From Oscillospiraceae bacterium (lineage in GTDB: Bacteria; Bacillota; Clostridia; Oscillospirales; SIG627), in NCBI GenBank assembly GCA_015063605.1, contig SVTV01000006.1, forward strand, positions 34,238-98,237: a stretch of DNA of 64,000 nt, given 5' to 3'. Made by a program: the position numbers and the translations under genes. Positions within the stretch are counted from its first letter, which is position 1; the number at the start of each line of letters is the position of its first letter. A model generated the notes under the pieces. The model worked only from the letters and a program-made list of their open reading frames with translations. It did not search any database and was not told the origin of the DNA. Shown here piece after piece: positions 45,607 to 53,498 of the stretch.

Positions 45607-47364
45607 TTATCTTTTCAAAGTTTTTATCGCATCAAAACGACACATCTTTTCGCAAAGACCGCATCCTGTGCAAAGCGACGTGTCTATAACGGGCTTTCCT
45701 GTATCCTTATCCATACTGATACAGGGGCATCCTATCTTCATGCACGCGCGGCACTTCTTACACTTGTCGCTGTCAATAATGCAGAAGCTATCCTTTACGA
45801 CACTCTTGAGAAGCATACAGGGACGTCTTGCGATAATAACGGAAGGAGCTTCTGTCTCAAGCTCTTCCTTAAGTATTTTTTCAAGAGAAGCGGGATCTCC
45901 GGGATCTGCTATTCTGATGTGCTCGGGAGCAATACCTGCCGCCTCGCAGATCTTTTCGGGAAGGAGACCTCTTACGGGTTCACCCTTCAAAGTGAAGCCT
46001 GTGCAAGGGTTGTGCTGATGTCCGGTCATACCCGTAATACTGTTATCAAGTATCATTACGGTGGAAATGCCCTTGTTATATGTTATATTAACGAGACCCG
46101 TAATACCGGAATGCATAAATGTACTGTCGCCTATAACTGCCACCGTCTTTTTGGCATCAGCGGGTCTTATTTTTGTAAATCCGTGGATGGATGAAACGGA
46201 AGCGCCCATGCAGAGAGTTGTATCCATTGCTTCGAGAGGAGCTACCGCACCCAATGTGTAGCATCCGATATCACCGAGAACCGTAAGACCGAGCTTCTTT
46301 AATGTGTAGAAGAGACCACGGTGAGGACATCCGGGACAAAGCACGGGAGGACGATTGGGCATCTTTTCTTCAAGAGCGATCTTATCGTTTTCTTCATCGA
46401 GAAGCGCCTTTTTAATAAGCTCATGGGAGAATTCTCCGATGATGGGAAGCTTATTCTTACCTTCGCACTCGATTCCTATAGCCTTTACATGTGATTCGAG
46501 AATATTATCGAGCTCCTCGATAACTATAAGCTTCTTTACGGAAGCAGCAAATCTCTTTATAAGCTCATCAGGCATGGGGTTGACCATTCCGAGCTTAAGA
46601 TAAGATGCTTTATCTCCGAAAGCTTCCTTGGCATAATCGAAAGCCACGCCGGAGGCTATGATACCTATTTCATTGCTTCCCTCTATTATCTTATTAAGCC
46701 CGAATGTCTCGTCATTGGCTATCTTGCGAAGCTTTTCAAGTCTTGCTTCGGCATTGGGATGCTTGGGACGTGCATATCCGGGCATCATAACGTATTTAGG
46801 AGCTGATTTAACGTATTCCTTTACTTCCTTTTCAACTCTGTCGGAAAGCTCGACCAAGCTCTGCGAATGAGCAATTCTCGTTGTAGTTCTTATTATGAAA
46901 GGAACATCATACTCCTCGGAAAGATCGTAAGCAAGCTTTGTGAAGTTTAAGCATTCGCTGCTGTCGCAGGGCTCAAGCATGGGAAGCTTAGCCGCTATTG
47001 CATAATGACGGGAATCCTGTTCATTCTGAGAAGAATGCATTCCCGGGTCATCGGCTACAGTAATTACCATACCTGCATTTATTCCTGTATAAGCCGTGAT
47101 AAAGAGCGGGTCTGCCGCTACGTTCAAGCCTACGTGCTTCATTGCACAAAAGCTTCTTCCGCCTGCTATTGCTGCGCCGAGAGCAGTCTCAAAGGCTACC
47201 TTTTCATTGGGAGCCCATTCTGCGTATATTTCATCATATTTTGCGGCATATTCCGAAATCTCCGTGCTGGGAGTACCGGGATAACTGGACACGAGGCGGC
47301 ATCCGGCTTCAAATAAGCCTCTTGCTATAGCTTCATTTCCCAGCATTAACTGTCTTTTTTTCAT
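45607..47364 (-). CDS. iorA: Indolepyruvate:ferredoxin oxidoreductase, alpha subunit
   Basis: A 585-residue subunit combining pyrimidine-binding and TPP-binding domains (GDIGCYTLG, GDSTFMHSG) with a C-terminal ferredoxin domain holding two cluster motifs, CKKCRACMKIGCP and CTGCGLCEKMC. Start MKKRQLMLGNEAIARG at 47364 lies 12 bases after GAAAGG. Oxygen-sensitive enzymes of this type mark anaerobic amino-acid metabolism. Confidence 0.95.
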   Translation of the reverse strand: MKKRQLMLGNEAIARGLFEAGCRLVSSYPGTPSTEISEYAAKYDEIYAEWAPNEKVAFETALGAAIAGGRSFCAMKHVGLNVAADPLFITAYTGINAGMVITVADDPGMHSSQNEQDSRHYAIAAKLPMLEPCDSSECLNFTKLAYDLSEEYDVPFIIRTTTRIAHSQSLVELSDRVEKEVKEYVKSAPKYVMMPGYARPKHPNAEARLEKLRKIANDETFGLNKIIEGSNEIGIIASGVAFDYAKEAFGDKASYLKLGMVNPMPDELIKRFAASVKKLIVIEELDNILESHVKAIGIECEGKNKLPIIGEFSHELIKKALLDEENDKIALEEKMPNRPPVLCPGCPHRGLFYTLKKLGLTVLGDIGCYTLGAVAPLEAMDTTLCMGASVSSIHGFTKIRPADAKKTVAVIGDSTFMHSGITGLVNITYNKGISTVMILDNSITGMTGHQHNPCTGFTLKGEPVRGLLPEKICEAAGIAPEHIRIADPGDPASLEKILKEELETEAPSVIIARRPCMLLKSVVKDSFCIIDSDKCKKCRACMKIGCPCISMDKDTGKPVIDTSLCTGCGLCEKMCRFDAIKTLKR

Positions 47365-47474
47365 AATTTGACCATTCCTTTCATACTGTACGGAAATACG
47401 CAATATCGCTGTAAAAAGTAATAAAAATCAAAATCTTTACAACCGAAACCACGTGTTCCGCCGTCCGATCTCTT

Positions 47475-47684
47475 TCAGACCGTTTCACATTCCGTGTCAT
47501 TTATACGGACACGATTTGAATCGAATTTAATTTTTGTGATATCAAAGCAAAAGCTTCTGCATTTGTATGTTTCCGGAACAATTCCTTTCTTTTGGCACAG
47601 ACATGTTCCATCATTCAATGGTGTGGAATGCTCACACAAAATGCATGATCTTTCATACTCTGACAGTACATCCTTCATTTTCAT
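47475..47684 (-). CDS. Small cysteine-rich protein
   Basis: A 69-residue protein with the pattern CILCEHS-CLCQKKGIV-YKCRSFCFD. Small Clostridial proteins with spaced Cys and a K-K-G motif followed by CRxFxxD are common and look like zinc-binding domains, but have no known role. The ATG is 11 bases after GAAAGG, the same leader style as its neighbours, which supports real translation. It lies 37 bases downstream of the P-type ATPase-like gene and may share its transcript. Confidence 0.65.
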   Translation of the reverse strand: MKMKDVLSEYERSCILCEHSTPLNDGTCLCQKKGIVPETYKCRSFCFDITKIKFDSNRVRINDTECETV

Positions 47685-47721
47685 ATCTCACTCTGCCTTT
47701 CGAAAAATTAAGCAAAGCTTT

Positions 47722-50544
47722 TTATTCGACATTTGATGGTATAACCACGGGAAGCATCCATAAGATCTGATATACCAGAACATAAAGAACAGATACTCTG
47801 TCAACACATCCCATTATATAAAGGAAAGCAACTGTAAACACACCCAGAAGTAAAGATATAAACTTTATGAGTGTATTTGTACCTATACGCTGCTTGATCT
47901 TATCGGCAATAATAAAGCTTCTGAGCATATTCGCTGTAGAAGATGTACATACCAGACTGCTTTCCTCTCTGGGGGAAGTCGGAGTTGTTCTTGCAGCCTC
48001 ATGGGTTTTCAACACTACCACAGGATATTTTTTCTTCTTAAGAAGATGTGTCAAAAGCGCTGTATCTATGTTGGGGTCACAGCTTCTTATAGAAGCGCAT
48101 ATTCCAACCTGAGCCATATTCTTTAAAATGCTCTCAAATCCGGGACTCAAGGAATACTTGATATAGAATTTGGCGGCAATCTCGTCATCTATAGCCATAT
48201 ACATTATCCTTCCCACGGATTTCTCAAATGCGGGATCTATCTGATCTCTCACGTAGCCAAATTCGTAGTCGAACATGTAATCCTTTGTTCCAACAAATAC
48301 TTCCTTTCCGTCAACACGGGCACAAATACCGTTCTTGGCTATTTCAAGTATCTCAGCATCCGAAGAAAGCTGTTCACCGATACCGGAAACCGAGCTGTCA
48401 AACACCGCCGCAAGAGGTCCTCCGACCTTTTTGAATATCTTAGCGGCGTAAAGCATGGTCTTATCTATTCGATTTGAACCGTATGCTCTTACTATAGTTA
48501 TTTTAACACCCTTTGAAGGAAACACCTCTATATCTCCAAAGGAAACGGCTGCCGTATTACAATATTCATCTATGGAATTTTCACCTATAAGTGTTGCTTC
48601 CATCTTATTCAGCTTCTTGGAGAAGAAGAAAAACGGAAGTGATACAACAAGCATGGATGAAACGGGCAAGCTCATCAGAACCATCAATGTAAAGCAATTC
48701 ACAGCAGAGTACAATGACTTTTCTGCCATATAACTCGCAACTGCCAAAGCTATTCCCGCAATGACACAAAGAGGTATGCTGATCCTGAATATAGAATCAG
48801 AGGGAGCGTATGTTTTTAAATTCTTAATAAAACCGTCAACAAAATCTGTTTTCTCTATAGAAAATACATCGGGATCCTCGGGAAGGTACTCAGCAAAGGA
48901 TTTTGCTGCCGCACTATCCTCAGGAAGCCGCTTTGCCACGAGCTTCTGCTTCTTATTCGCCATAATTCTAAAGGAATTATAGTTTCTCTTTGTGTTCATA
49001 AGAGAGCAGAAGGAATTTACTGCTGCGGAAAATGCGGCAGCTGTTGAGAATACCATGACATCGGGAGATGTGTGGTTTGTAAGAAGAACAACAAGAACAT
49101 GCAGAGCTGCTGTAAGCATCGATATAAATGTTACGCTGTTCAGGTTGGCTTTACCTGTAAACAAAGCTTTGGCGCCATCCGCGATATTACCCAAAACCAA
49201 TATTGCAGACACAAGCAAAAGCTGAAGATCAACGAGAAGAAATACCAAACCGAATTTTCCGGGTTGAAGAACCATCGGATGAGGCACATCAGAGAAGCAT
49301 GCGGATTCGAGATAAAACAACATAAGTGTTATGACAGATGTCCATATAAGACTTCCGAAATACTTTCCTCCCGCATTTTTCAATTCGGTAAATATTTCAG
49401 TGGATTGTTCCGGAGCGGTATAATCGCTCTCGTCGCTTACATCCTTTTCATCCTCTTCATCATCTTCATCATCTTCGTCGGGATTGCTATCATCAACAGT
49501 TTCGGAAGACAACTTTTCGGGAATCACCTCTTCAACGGGAGGAAGCTGAACTGTTTCTTTCTCCTCGGACTCGTTATCGGATCTATCGACCACCGACTCT
49601 TCGGGAATTTCCTCAGAAGCCGATACCTCATCGAGTACAGACTCTTTTTCTTTTACCTTTTCAGAGGCTTTTTTCTCTTTTTTATTCTTTTTCTTTCCGC
49701 TTGAAGAACCGAATACGCTTTCGAGGATCTTATCAGCCTCATCTGTGATCTCTTCTTCGGAATATCTGTCCGTTCTATTAGCAGAAGCAGATTCCGGTTT
49801 AGACATCTTAGGTTGTTTCTGAGAAAGGCCATATACTCCGCTCAGTTTTTCGCCCACAGCGTCATTGGTGCGCTTTGTCTTTTTATCCGTACCGATATAA
49901 GCATCAAGATTCCTAGTCTTTGTTCGGCTTATCGTCTGACCGTTGCCTTCCTTTTCATCACCAAAATCCTCATCCAAATATTCGAACTTTTCGCCGGCAT
50001 CTTCATTTTGTACGGTTTCAACCGATTTTATCGGTGCGAATTCTTTAGTATCGGCTTTCAATAAGTCTTCCTCTGAAGGTGAGTTTTCTGCGGACATCTC
50101 ATTTTCGGTATTGTCCGCCTCTGTCTGTACAACCTCTTTAACGGCTTCGGAATTATTTCTTGAAACAGCGGGAAAATCCCTTGTCAATGAAATAGTTATT
50201 TCATCTTCCATTTCATCATCGTCATCTTTTTCAGAACCGAACAAAAAGGCTTTCAACCTTCTTCCAAAATTCGCATCATTTTTCAGATCATTCTCATTCT
50301 TTGAGAAGTCCTTATCATCGGTAAACACATCTATGCTGCTTTTTAAAGCATCACGCTCCTTGGAATTATCGCTCTGTTCGGTTATTCTCGATAACAAGTC
50401 ACCCATTTCACCGGAAGAAGCTTTATCATTCTTATCCGCATACAGACCCTGCTCTGAATTGTTAATTTCTGAGTTCTTATCGGGCATGTCGTTTCTTGCG
50501 TTCTTTTTCATCGTTTTTCTTACAATTTTGTATTTAACAGCCAT
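47722..50544 (-). CDS. P-type ATPase-like membrane protein lacking catalytic motifs, with long acidic N-terminus
   Basis: A 940-residue protein. Residues 1-~395 are a low-complexity, Glu/Asp/Ser/Lys-rich, presumably disordered region. From ~398 the layout matches P1B (heavy-metal) ATPases: helix pair, KALFTGKANLNSVTFISML, a large loop, paired helices and a remnant N-domain (GICARVDGKEVFVGTKDYM). Every key motif is changed. The ion-binding CPC position is LPV (626-628), the phosphorylation motif DKTGT is replaced by GDIEV (Asp 671), the TGD position reads SCDPN (Asp 823), and no GDGxNDxPAL is found. It cannot be expected to pump ions; a sensory, scaffolding or division-linked role is possible. 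Lies between rlmB and the small Cys protein. Confidence 0.75.
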   Translation of the reverse strand: MAVKYKIVRKTMKKNARNDMPDKNSEINNSEQGLYADKNDKASSGEMGDLLSRITEQSDNSKERDALKSSIDVFTDDKDFSKNENDLKNDANFGRRLKAFLFGSEKDDDDEMEDEITISLTRDFPAVSRNNSEAVKEVVQTEADNTENEMSAENSPSEEDLLKADTKEFAPIKSVETVQNEDAGEKFEYLDEDFGDEKEGNGQTISRTKTRNLDAYIGTDKKTKRTNDAVGEKLSGVYGLSQKQPKMSKPESASANRTDRYSEEEITDEADKILESVFGSSSGKKKNKKEKKASEKVKEKESVLDEVSASEEIPEESVVDRSDNESEEKETVQLPPVEEVIPEKLSSETVDDSNPDEDDEDDEEDEKDVSDESDYTAPEQSTEIFTELKNAGGKYFGSLIWTSVITLMLFYLESACFSDVPHPMVLQPGKFGLVFLLVDLQLLLVSAILVLGNIADGAKALFTGKANLNSVTFISMLTAALHVLVVLLTNHTSPDVMVFSTAAAFSAAVNSFCSLMNTKRNYNSFRIMANKKQKLVAKRLPEDSAAAKSFAEYLPEDPDVFSIEKTDFVDGFIKNLKTYAPSDSIFRISIPLCVIAGIALAVASYMAEKSLYSAVNCFTLMVLMSLPVSSMLVVSLPFFFFSKKLNKMEATLIGENSIDEYCNTAAVSFGDIEVFPSKGVKITIVRAYGSNRIDKTMLYAAKIFKKVGGPLAAVFDSSVSGIGEQLSSDAEILEIAKNGICARVDGKEVFVGTKDYMFDYEFGYVRDQIDPAFEKSVGRIMYMAIDDEIAAKFYIKYSLSPGFESILKNMAQVGICASIRSCDPNIDTALLTHLLKKKKYPVVVLKTHEAARTTPTSPREESSLVCTSSTANMLRSFIIADKIKQRIGTNTLIKFISLLLGVFTVAFLYIMGCVDRVSVLYVLVYQILWMLPVVIPSNVE

Positions 50545-50596
50545 AACAAACGTTTCCCTCCCTGATATTTTAATTTATTATATCTACATATACATC

Positions 50597-51421
50597 TCAT
50601 TTCAATTCTCTTTGTCTCAATACCTCGTACATTATTACAGCACCCGCGCAAGACACATTCAATGAATTCACAAATCCCTTCATCGGTATGGAAGCAATAA
50701 AATCGCACTTGCTTAACAGCAGCTTCGATATGCCGCTTCCTTCACTTCCCAAAACAAGAGCGCAGGGCATATCATAATCTATTTCAGTATAATTATTGCC
50801 GCCTGCCTCACAGGCAATAAGCCATATTCCCATTTTTTTCAATGATTCCGCCGTATCTGCAAGATTCGTAACACGGCATATGGGAAGATGCTCGGCAGCA
50901 CCTGCGGAGGATTTCATAACGATAGCTGAAACACCTGCCGCCTGTCTTTTGGGAATAATTATTCCATGAGCACCGCACGCTTCCGCCGAACGTATAACAG
51001 CACCGAGATTATGTGGGTCGGCAACCTTATCGGCGATTATGATAAAAGGCTTTTCGCAGCGTTTTTCGGCACGCTCGAATATATCATCTATCTGTGCGTA
51101 TTTAATTCCGGATACAAATGCTATAATGCCTTGATGCGAATTATTTGAGCAACCCGCCTCCAAGCAGATTTTTTCGAGCTTTCGCTTGTCTGTCTCCACA
51201 ACAGGGATCTTGCTTTCACGAGCCTTGTAAATAAGCTCATTGATGCTTCCTTCCTTTTGTCCGTCGGAAACAAGTATTTTATCTATTTCTCTTCCGTTCC
51301 TGAGAAGTTCTCTGACAGCATTTCTTCCAACAACGACATCGTTTCTTTCATCCGTGAACAAATTATCCGCGAACTCTGTTTTTCTTTCGTTTGATCTGTT
51401 TCTATTTATATTTCCATTCAT
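50597..51421 (-). CDS. rlmB: 23S rRNA 2'-O-methyltransferase, RlmB type
   Basis: A 274-residue SPOUT-class methyltransferase with an N-terminal substrate-binding domain (VVGRNAVRELL) and a C-terminal knot domain: ADKVADPHNLGAVIRSAEA, LVLGSEGSGIS and IPMKGFVNSLNVS. RlmB methylates guanosine 2251 in the peptidyl-transferase loop. An extra ~25 polar residues precede the usual start. A weak purine-rich site (AGAAAAGAAAA) precedes ATG 51421. Confidence 0.92.
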   Translation of the reverse strand: MNGNINRNRSNERKTEFADNLFTDERNDVVVGRNAVRELLRNGREIDKILVSDGQKEGSINELIYKARESKIPVVETDKRKLEKICLEAGCSNNSHQGIIAFVSGIKYAQIDDIFERAEKRCEKPFIIIADKVADPHNLGAVIRSAEACGAHGIIIPKRQAAGVSAIVMKSSAGAAEHLPICRVTNLADTAESLKKMGIWLIACEAGGNNYTEIDYDMPCALVLGSEGSGISKLLLSKCDFIASIPMKGFVNSLNVSCAGAVIMYEVLRQRELK

Positions 51422-51459
51422 GATTTTTCTTTTCTGCCTATATTATTACACTCCATAAT

Positions 51460-51488
51460 ATTATATCACGTATTTTGATTTTTGTATA
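51460..51488 (-). promoter_or_regulatory. Probable promoter of rlmB
   Basis: Minus-strand TATACA (weak -35) and TATAAT with a 17-base spacer, about 40 bases before ATG 51421. Confidence 0.5.
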
Positions 51489-51632
51489 TACCGTTTTTCG
51501 CCTTTTTTCATCTTTTTTTAGAATATTACACTATATTTTCATATTCAGGTATTATTTATTCGGTAATTTGTATACCAATATAGAGAGATAGGATCGATAA
51601 GTAAAATATAATGACCAATGTTATACATAAAA

Positions 51633-51670
51633 TAAAAAAGAGTCCCGAACACCGAGGTGGTCAAGACTCT
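51633..51670 (-). terminator. Intrinsic terminator of the ferredoxin transcript
   Basis: AGAGTC/GACTCT (51639-51644 with 51665-51670) closes an inner palindrome CACCGAGGTG (51650-51659) and is followed on the minus strand by six T. Confidence 0.8.
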
Positions 51671-51683
51671 CAAATCATATTAA

Positions 51684-51795
51684 GCGAATAAGATTCGCCT
51701 GTTTGGCGAAACAACACTGTGCCAAACACTATAATTTTTTATGAAAACAACGATTCATAAGCGTCGTTTTCAAACAAGCCGTCATTTCAGCGGCT
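51684..51795 (-). other. Cluster of alternative RNA hairpins downstream of the ferredoxin gene
   Basis: In minus-strand RNA order: AGCCG/CGGCT (51777-51795); a 10-bp stem 51743-51752 with 51762-51771 that becomes perfect with a G-U pair only in minus-strand RNA; TTTGGC/GCCAAA (51702-51707 with 51721-51726); TTCGCC/GGCGAA (51694-51699 with 51705-51710); and GCGAAT/ATTCGC (51684-51689 with 51693-51698). The middle one shares bases with both of its neighbours, so they exclude it. Function unknown; it may be a structured 3-prime end, a processed small RNA or a switch before the terminator. Confidence 0.6.
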
Positions 51796-51821
51796 CGATT
51801 TTGAAAAAGGTATCGGTTTAT

Positions 51822-51992
51822 TTATTCTGCCTTAGGTGCATCAACGGGGCAAACGTCTGCGCAGGAACCACATTCCGCACAAGCATCTGCTTCGATAACA
51901 GCTTTGCCGTCTTTCATTGTGATGCAGCTAACGGGGCACTCGTCTACACAAGCTCCGCAGCCGATGCATTCATCGCTGATAATGTATGCCAT
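51822..51992 (-). CDS. 2[4Fe-4S] ferredoxin
   Basis: A 56-residue clostridial-type ferredoxin with two cluster motifs, CIGCGACVDECP and CAECGSCADVCP. ATG 51992 has GGAGG 8 bases upstream; longer in-frame extensions lack family similarity. It supplies low-potential electrons, for example from the Ior enzyme encoded at 45008-47364. It follows ricT by about 75 bases and has a terminator after it. Confidence 0.96.
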   Translation of the reverse strand: MAYIISDECIGCGACVDECPVSCITMKDGKAVIEADACAECGSCADVCPVDAPKAE

Positions 51993-52068
51993 TGTTAAAC
52001 CTCCGTAAAATTTTAATATATGTAATCCGGAAAACCGGATGACACCAAATAAATCATTAAATAAAAAA

Positions 52069-53457
52069 CTAATTTTTATCCTCAAGTGCCTTTAGATCGT
52101 CGGGAATATCATCTTCTCTCTTTTTTGAAGATATAACCTTAACCTTAGATCTGTGGAAGGATTCCGGTGCAGCTTCGGGTGTTTTATCCAACACTACCTT
52201 AACCATTCCGAGAAGCACGTTCGCCTCAGTCACCACACCTCTTCCCATGGGAGTCTCAACTATGCTGTCCACACGAGGAGTTTTTCTTGCTTCCTCTTCA
52301 TAAACATCATTTTCGTATCTGAGACAGCACATAAGACGTCCGCAGGTACCCGATATTTTGGTAGAATTCAAGGATAGATTCTGATCCTTTGCCATCTTTA
52401 TTGTTACCTGCTGAAAATCATTCAGGAAGGTCTTACAGCAAAAAGGTCTTCCGCAAATACCGAGTCCGCCTATCTGTTTTGCCTCATCTCTGACCCCTAT
52501 CTGTCGAAGCTCTATTCTCGTTTTATATACAGACGCAAGCTCCTTTACAAGCTCACGGAAATCTACTCTGCCTTCGGAAGTAAAGTAAAAGAGAAGCTTA
52601 CTGTTATCAAAGGTATATTCCACGTCCACGAGAGTCATGGAAAGCTCATGTTCCCTTGCCTTCTCGCAGAAAAATTCTCTCGCTTTGGCTTCGACCTTTT
52701 TATTCTCTTCGACTCTTTTTTTATCATCATCGGTTGCTATTCTGACAACAGATTTCAAAGGAGAGACTATCTCGGAAACAGAAACCATTTTATTTGGGAT
52801 GACAACATTTCCAAGCTCCATACCTCTGACGGTCTCAACTATAACGGAATCTCCCGAAGAGACCTTAAATTCTCCGGGGGAAAAATAATATATCTTTCCT
52901 GTATCTCTGAAACGGATTCCTATTATTTCTTCCTGCTCATTTTTATTATCGCTGCCGTTATCACCGCTGTCGACGGCATCCTCAGTCATCTGCTCTGATG
53001 CATCAACGATATCATCCTTAGATCTCTCAGCTTCGGTCATTTCGGATGCCGATCCAACCGATGCTACCGCGCCTTCCTCAGCGCTCTTATCAGCAGTTCC
53101 ACTTCCCTCGCCGCCGTCTGTTCTTCTCTTGTTTTTCTTTCTCGCACGGTTCTTGCGGCGATCGTCACGTTCCGAAGCTTCTCCCGATGATACATCTTCA
53201 GAAGAAGTCTTTTCTTCGGTTCCGCTATTTTCTGCAGGAGATGGATCCGCACCCGCATCGTTTTTCTCGACGGAAGTACCATCCTCTTCCGCTTCAAAGG
53301 AAGCGTCTTCTATATCATTTACTTCTGTAATTTCTTCGCTGTTTTTTTCTGACAGTGGCACTTCGTTATTTCTGCGCTTATTTCTTCTGTAATAATGATT
53401 TCTTTTTCTTTTTTTCTTCTGCTCTTCGCCGTTTCCCTGTATTTTTTCTTCTGCCAT
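52069..53457 (-). CDS. ricT: PSP1-domain protein RicT (YaaT) with long charged N-terminus
   Basis: A 462-residue protein. Residues ~200-440 contain the PSP1/YaaT domain with the conserved Cys clusters CGRPFCC and CGRLMCC, which in the RicA-RicF-RicT complex take part in Fe-S binding; that complex influences mRNA processing and sporulation in Bacillus. The first ~190 residues are an unusual low-complexity region with basic (KKRKRNHYYRRNKRR) and acidic stretches, making the protein far longer than the ~275-residue Bacillus form. AAAGGGATGGTC lies 10-17 bases before the ATG. The neighbourhood with holB nearby is conserved in Bacillota. Confidence 0.9.
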   Translation of the reverse strand: MAEEKIQGNGEEQKKKRKRNHYYRRNKRRNNEVPLSEKNSEEITEVNDIEDASFEAEEDGTSVEKNDAGADPSPAENSGTEEKTSSEDVSSGEASERDDRRKNRARKKNKRRTDGGEGSGTADKSAEEGAVASVGSASEMTEAERSKDDIVDASEQMTEDAVDSGDNGSDNKNEQEEIIGIRFRDTGKIYYFSPGEFKVSSGDSVIVETVRGMELGNVVIPNKMVSVSEIVSPLKSVVRIATDDDKKRVEENKKVEAKAREFFCEKAREHELSMTLVDVEYTFDNSKLLFYFTSEGRVDFRELVKELASVYKTRIELRQIGVRDEAKQIGGLGICGRPFCCKTFLNDFQQVTIKMAKDQNLSLNSTKISGTCGRLMCCLRYENDVYEEEARKTPRVDSIVETPMGRGVVTEANVLLGMVKVVLDKTPEAAPESFHRSKVKVISSKKREDDIPDDLKALEDKN

Positions 53458-53498
53458 CTTGTTATTCGACCATCCCTTTCTGCAAAGTGAAAATCACT

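Larger units (their letters stand above)
51489..51821. other. Intergenic stretch between rlmB promoter and ferredoxin gene
   Basis: About 330 bases without a gene. The half nearer rlmB (51489-51632) is AT-rich with nothing clear. The half nearer the ferredoxin gene (51633-51800) holds a terminator and a chain of hairpins, listed separately. Confidence 0.7.

Noticed and set aside
47365..47390. Short upstream frame of four codons opening in AAAGGAATGGTC before iorA
   Set aside because: The AAAGG is too close to that ATG to serve as its ribosome-binding site; more likely part of a long-spaced site for iorA itself.
47365..47474. Possible terminator after the small Cys protein gene on the minus strand
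   Set aside because: Only a 6-bp stem with G-U pairing and a broken T tract; too weak to list.
50546..50558. AAACGTTT core near the start codon of the ATPase-like gene, resembling the LacI operator
   Set aside because: Only the 8-base core matches; the flanking AGR and YTCT bases of the 16-base site are missing and it overlaps the ribosome-binding region.
49943..50665. Open frame antisense to the acidic N-terminus of the ATPase-like gene
   Set aside because: Ser/Phe-rich product is the expected reverse reading of Glu/Asp/Lys codons.
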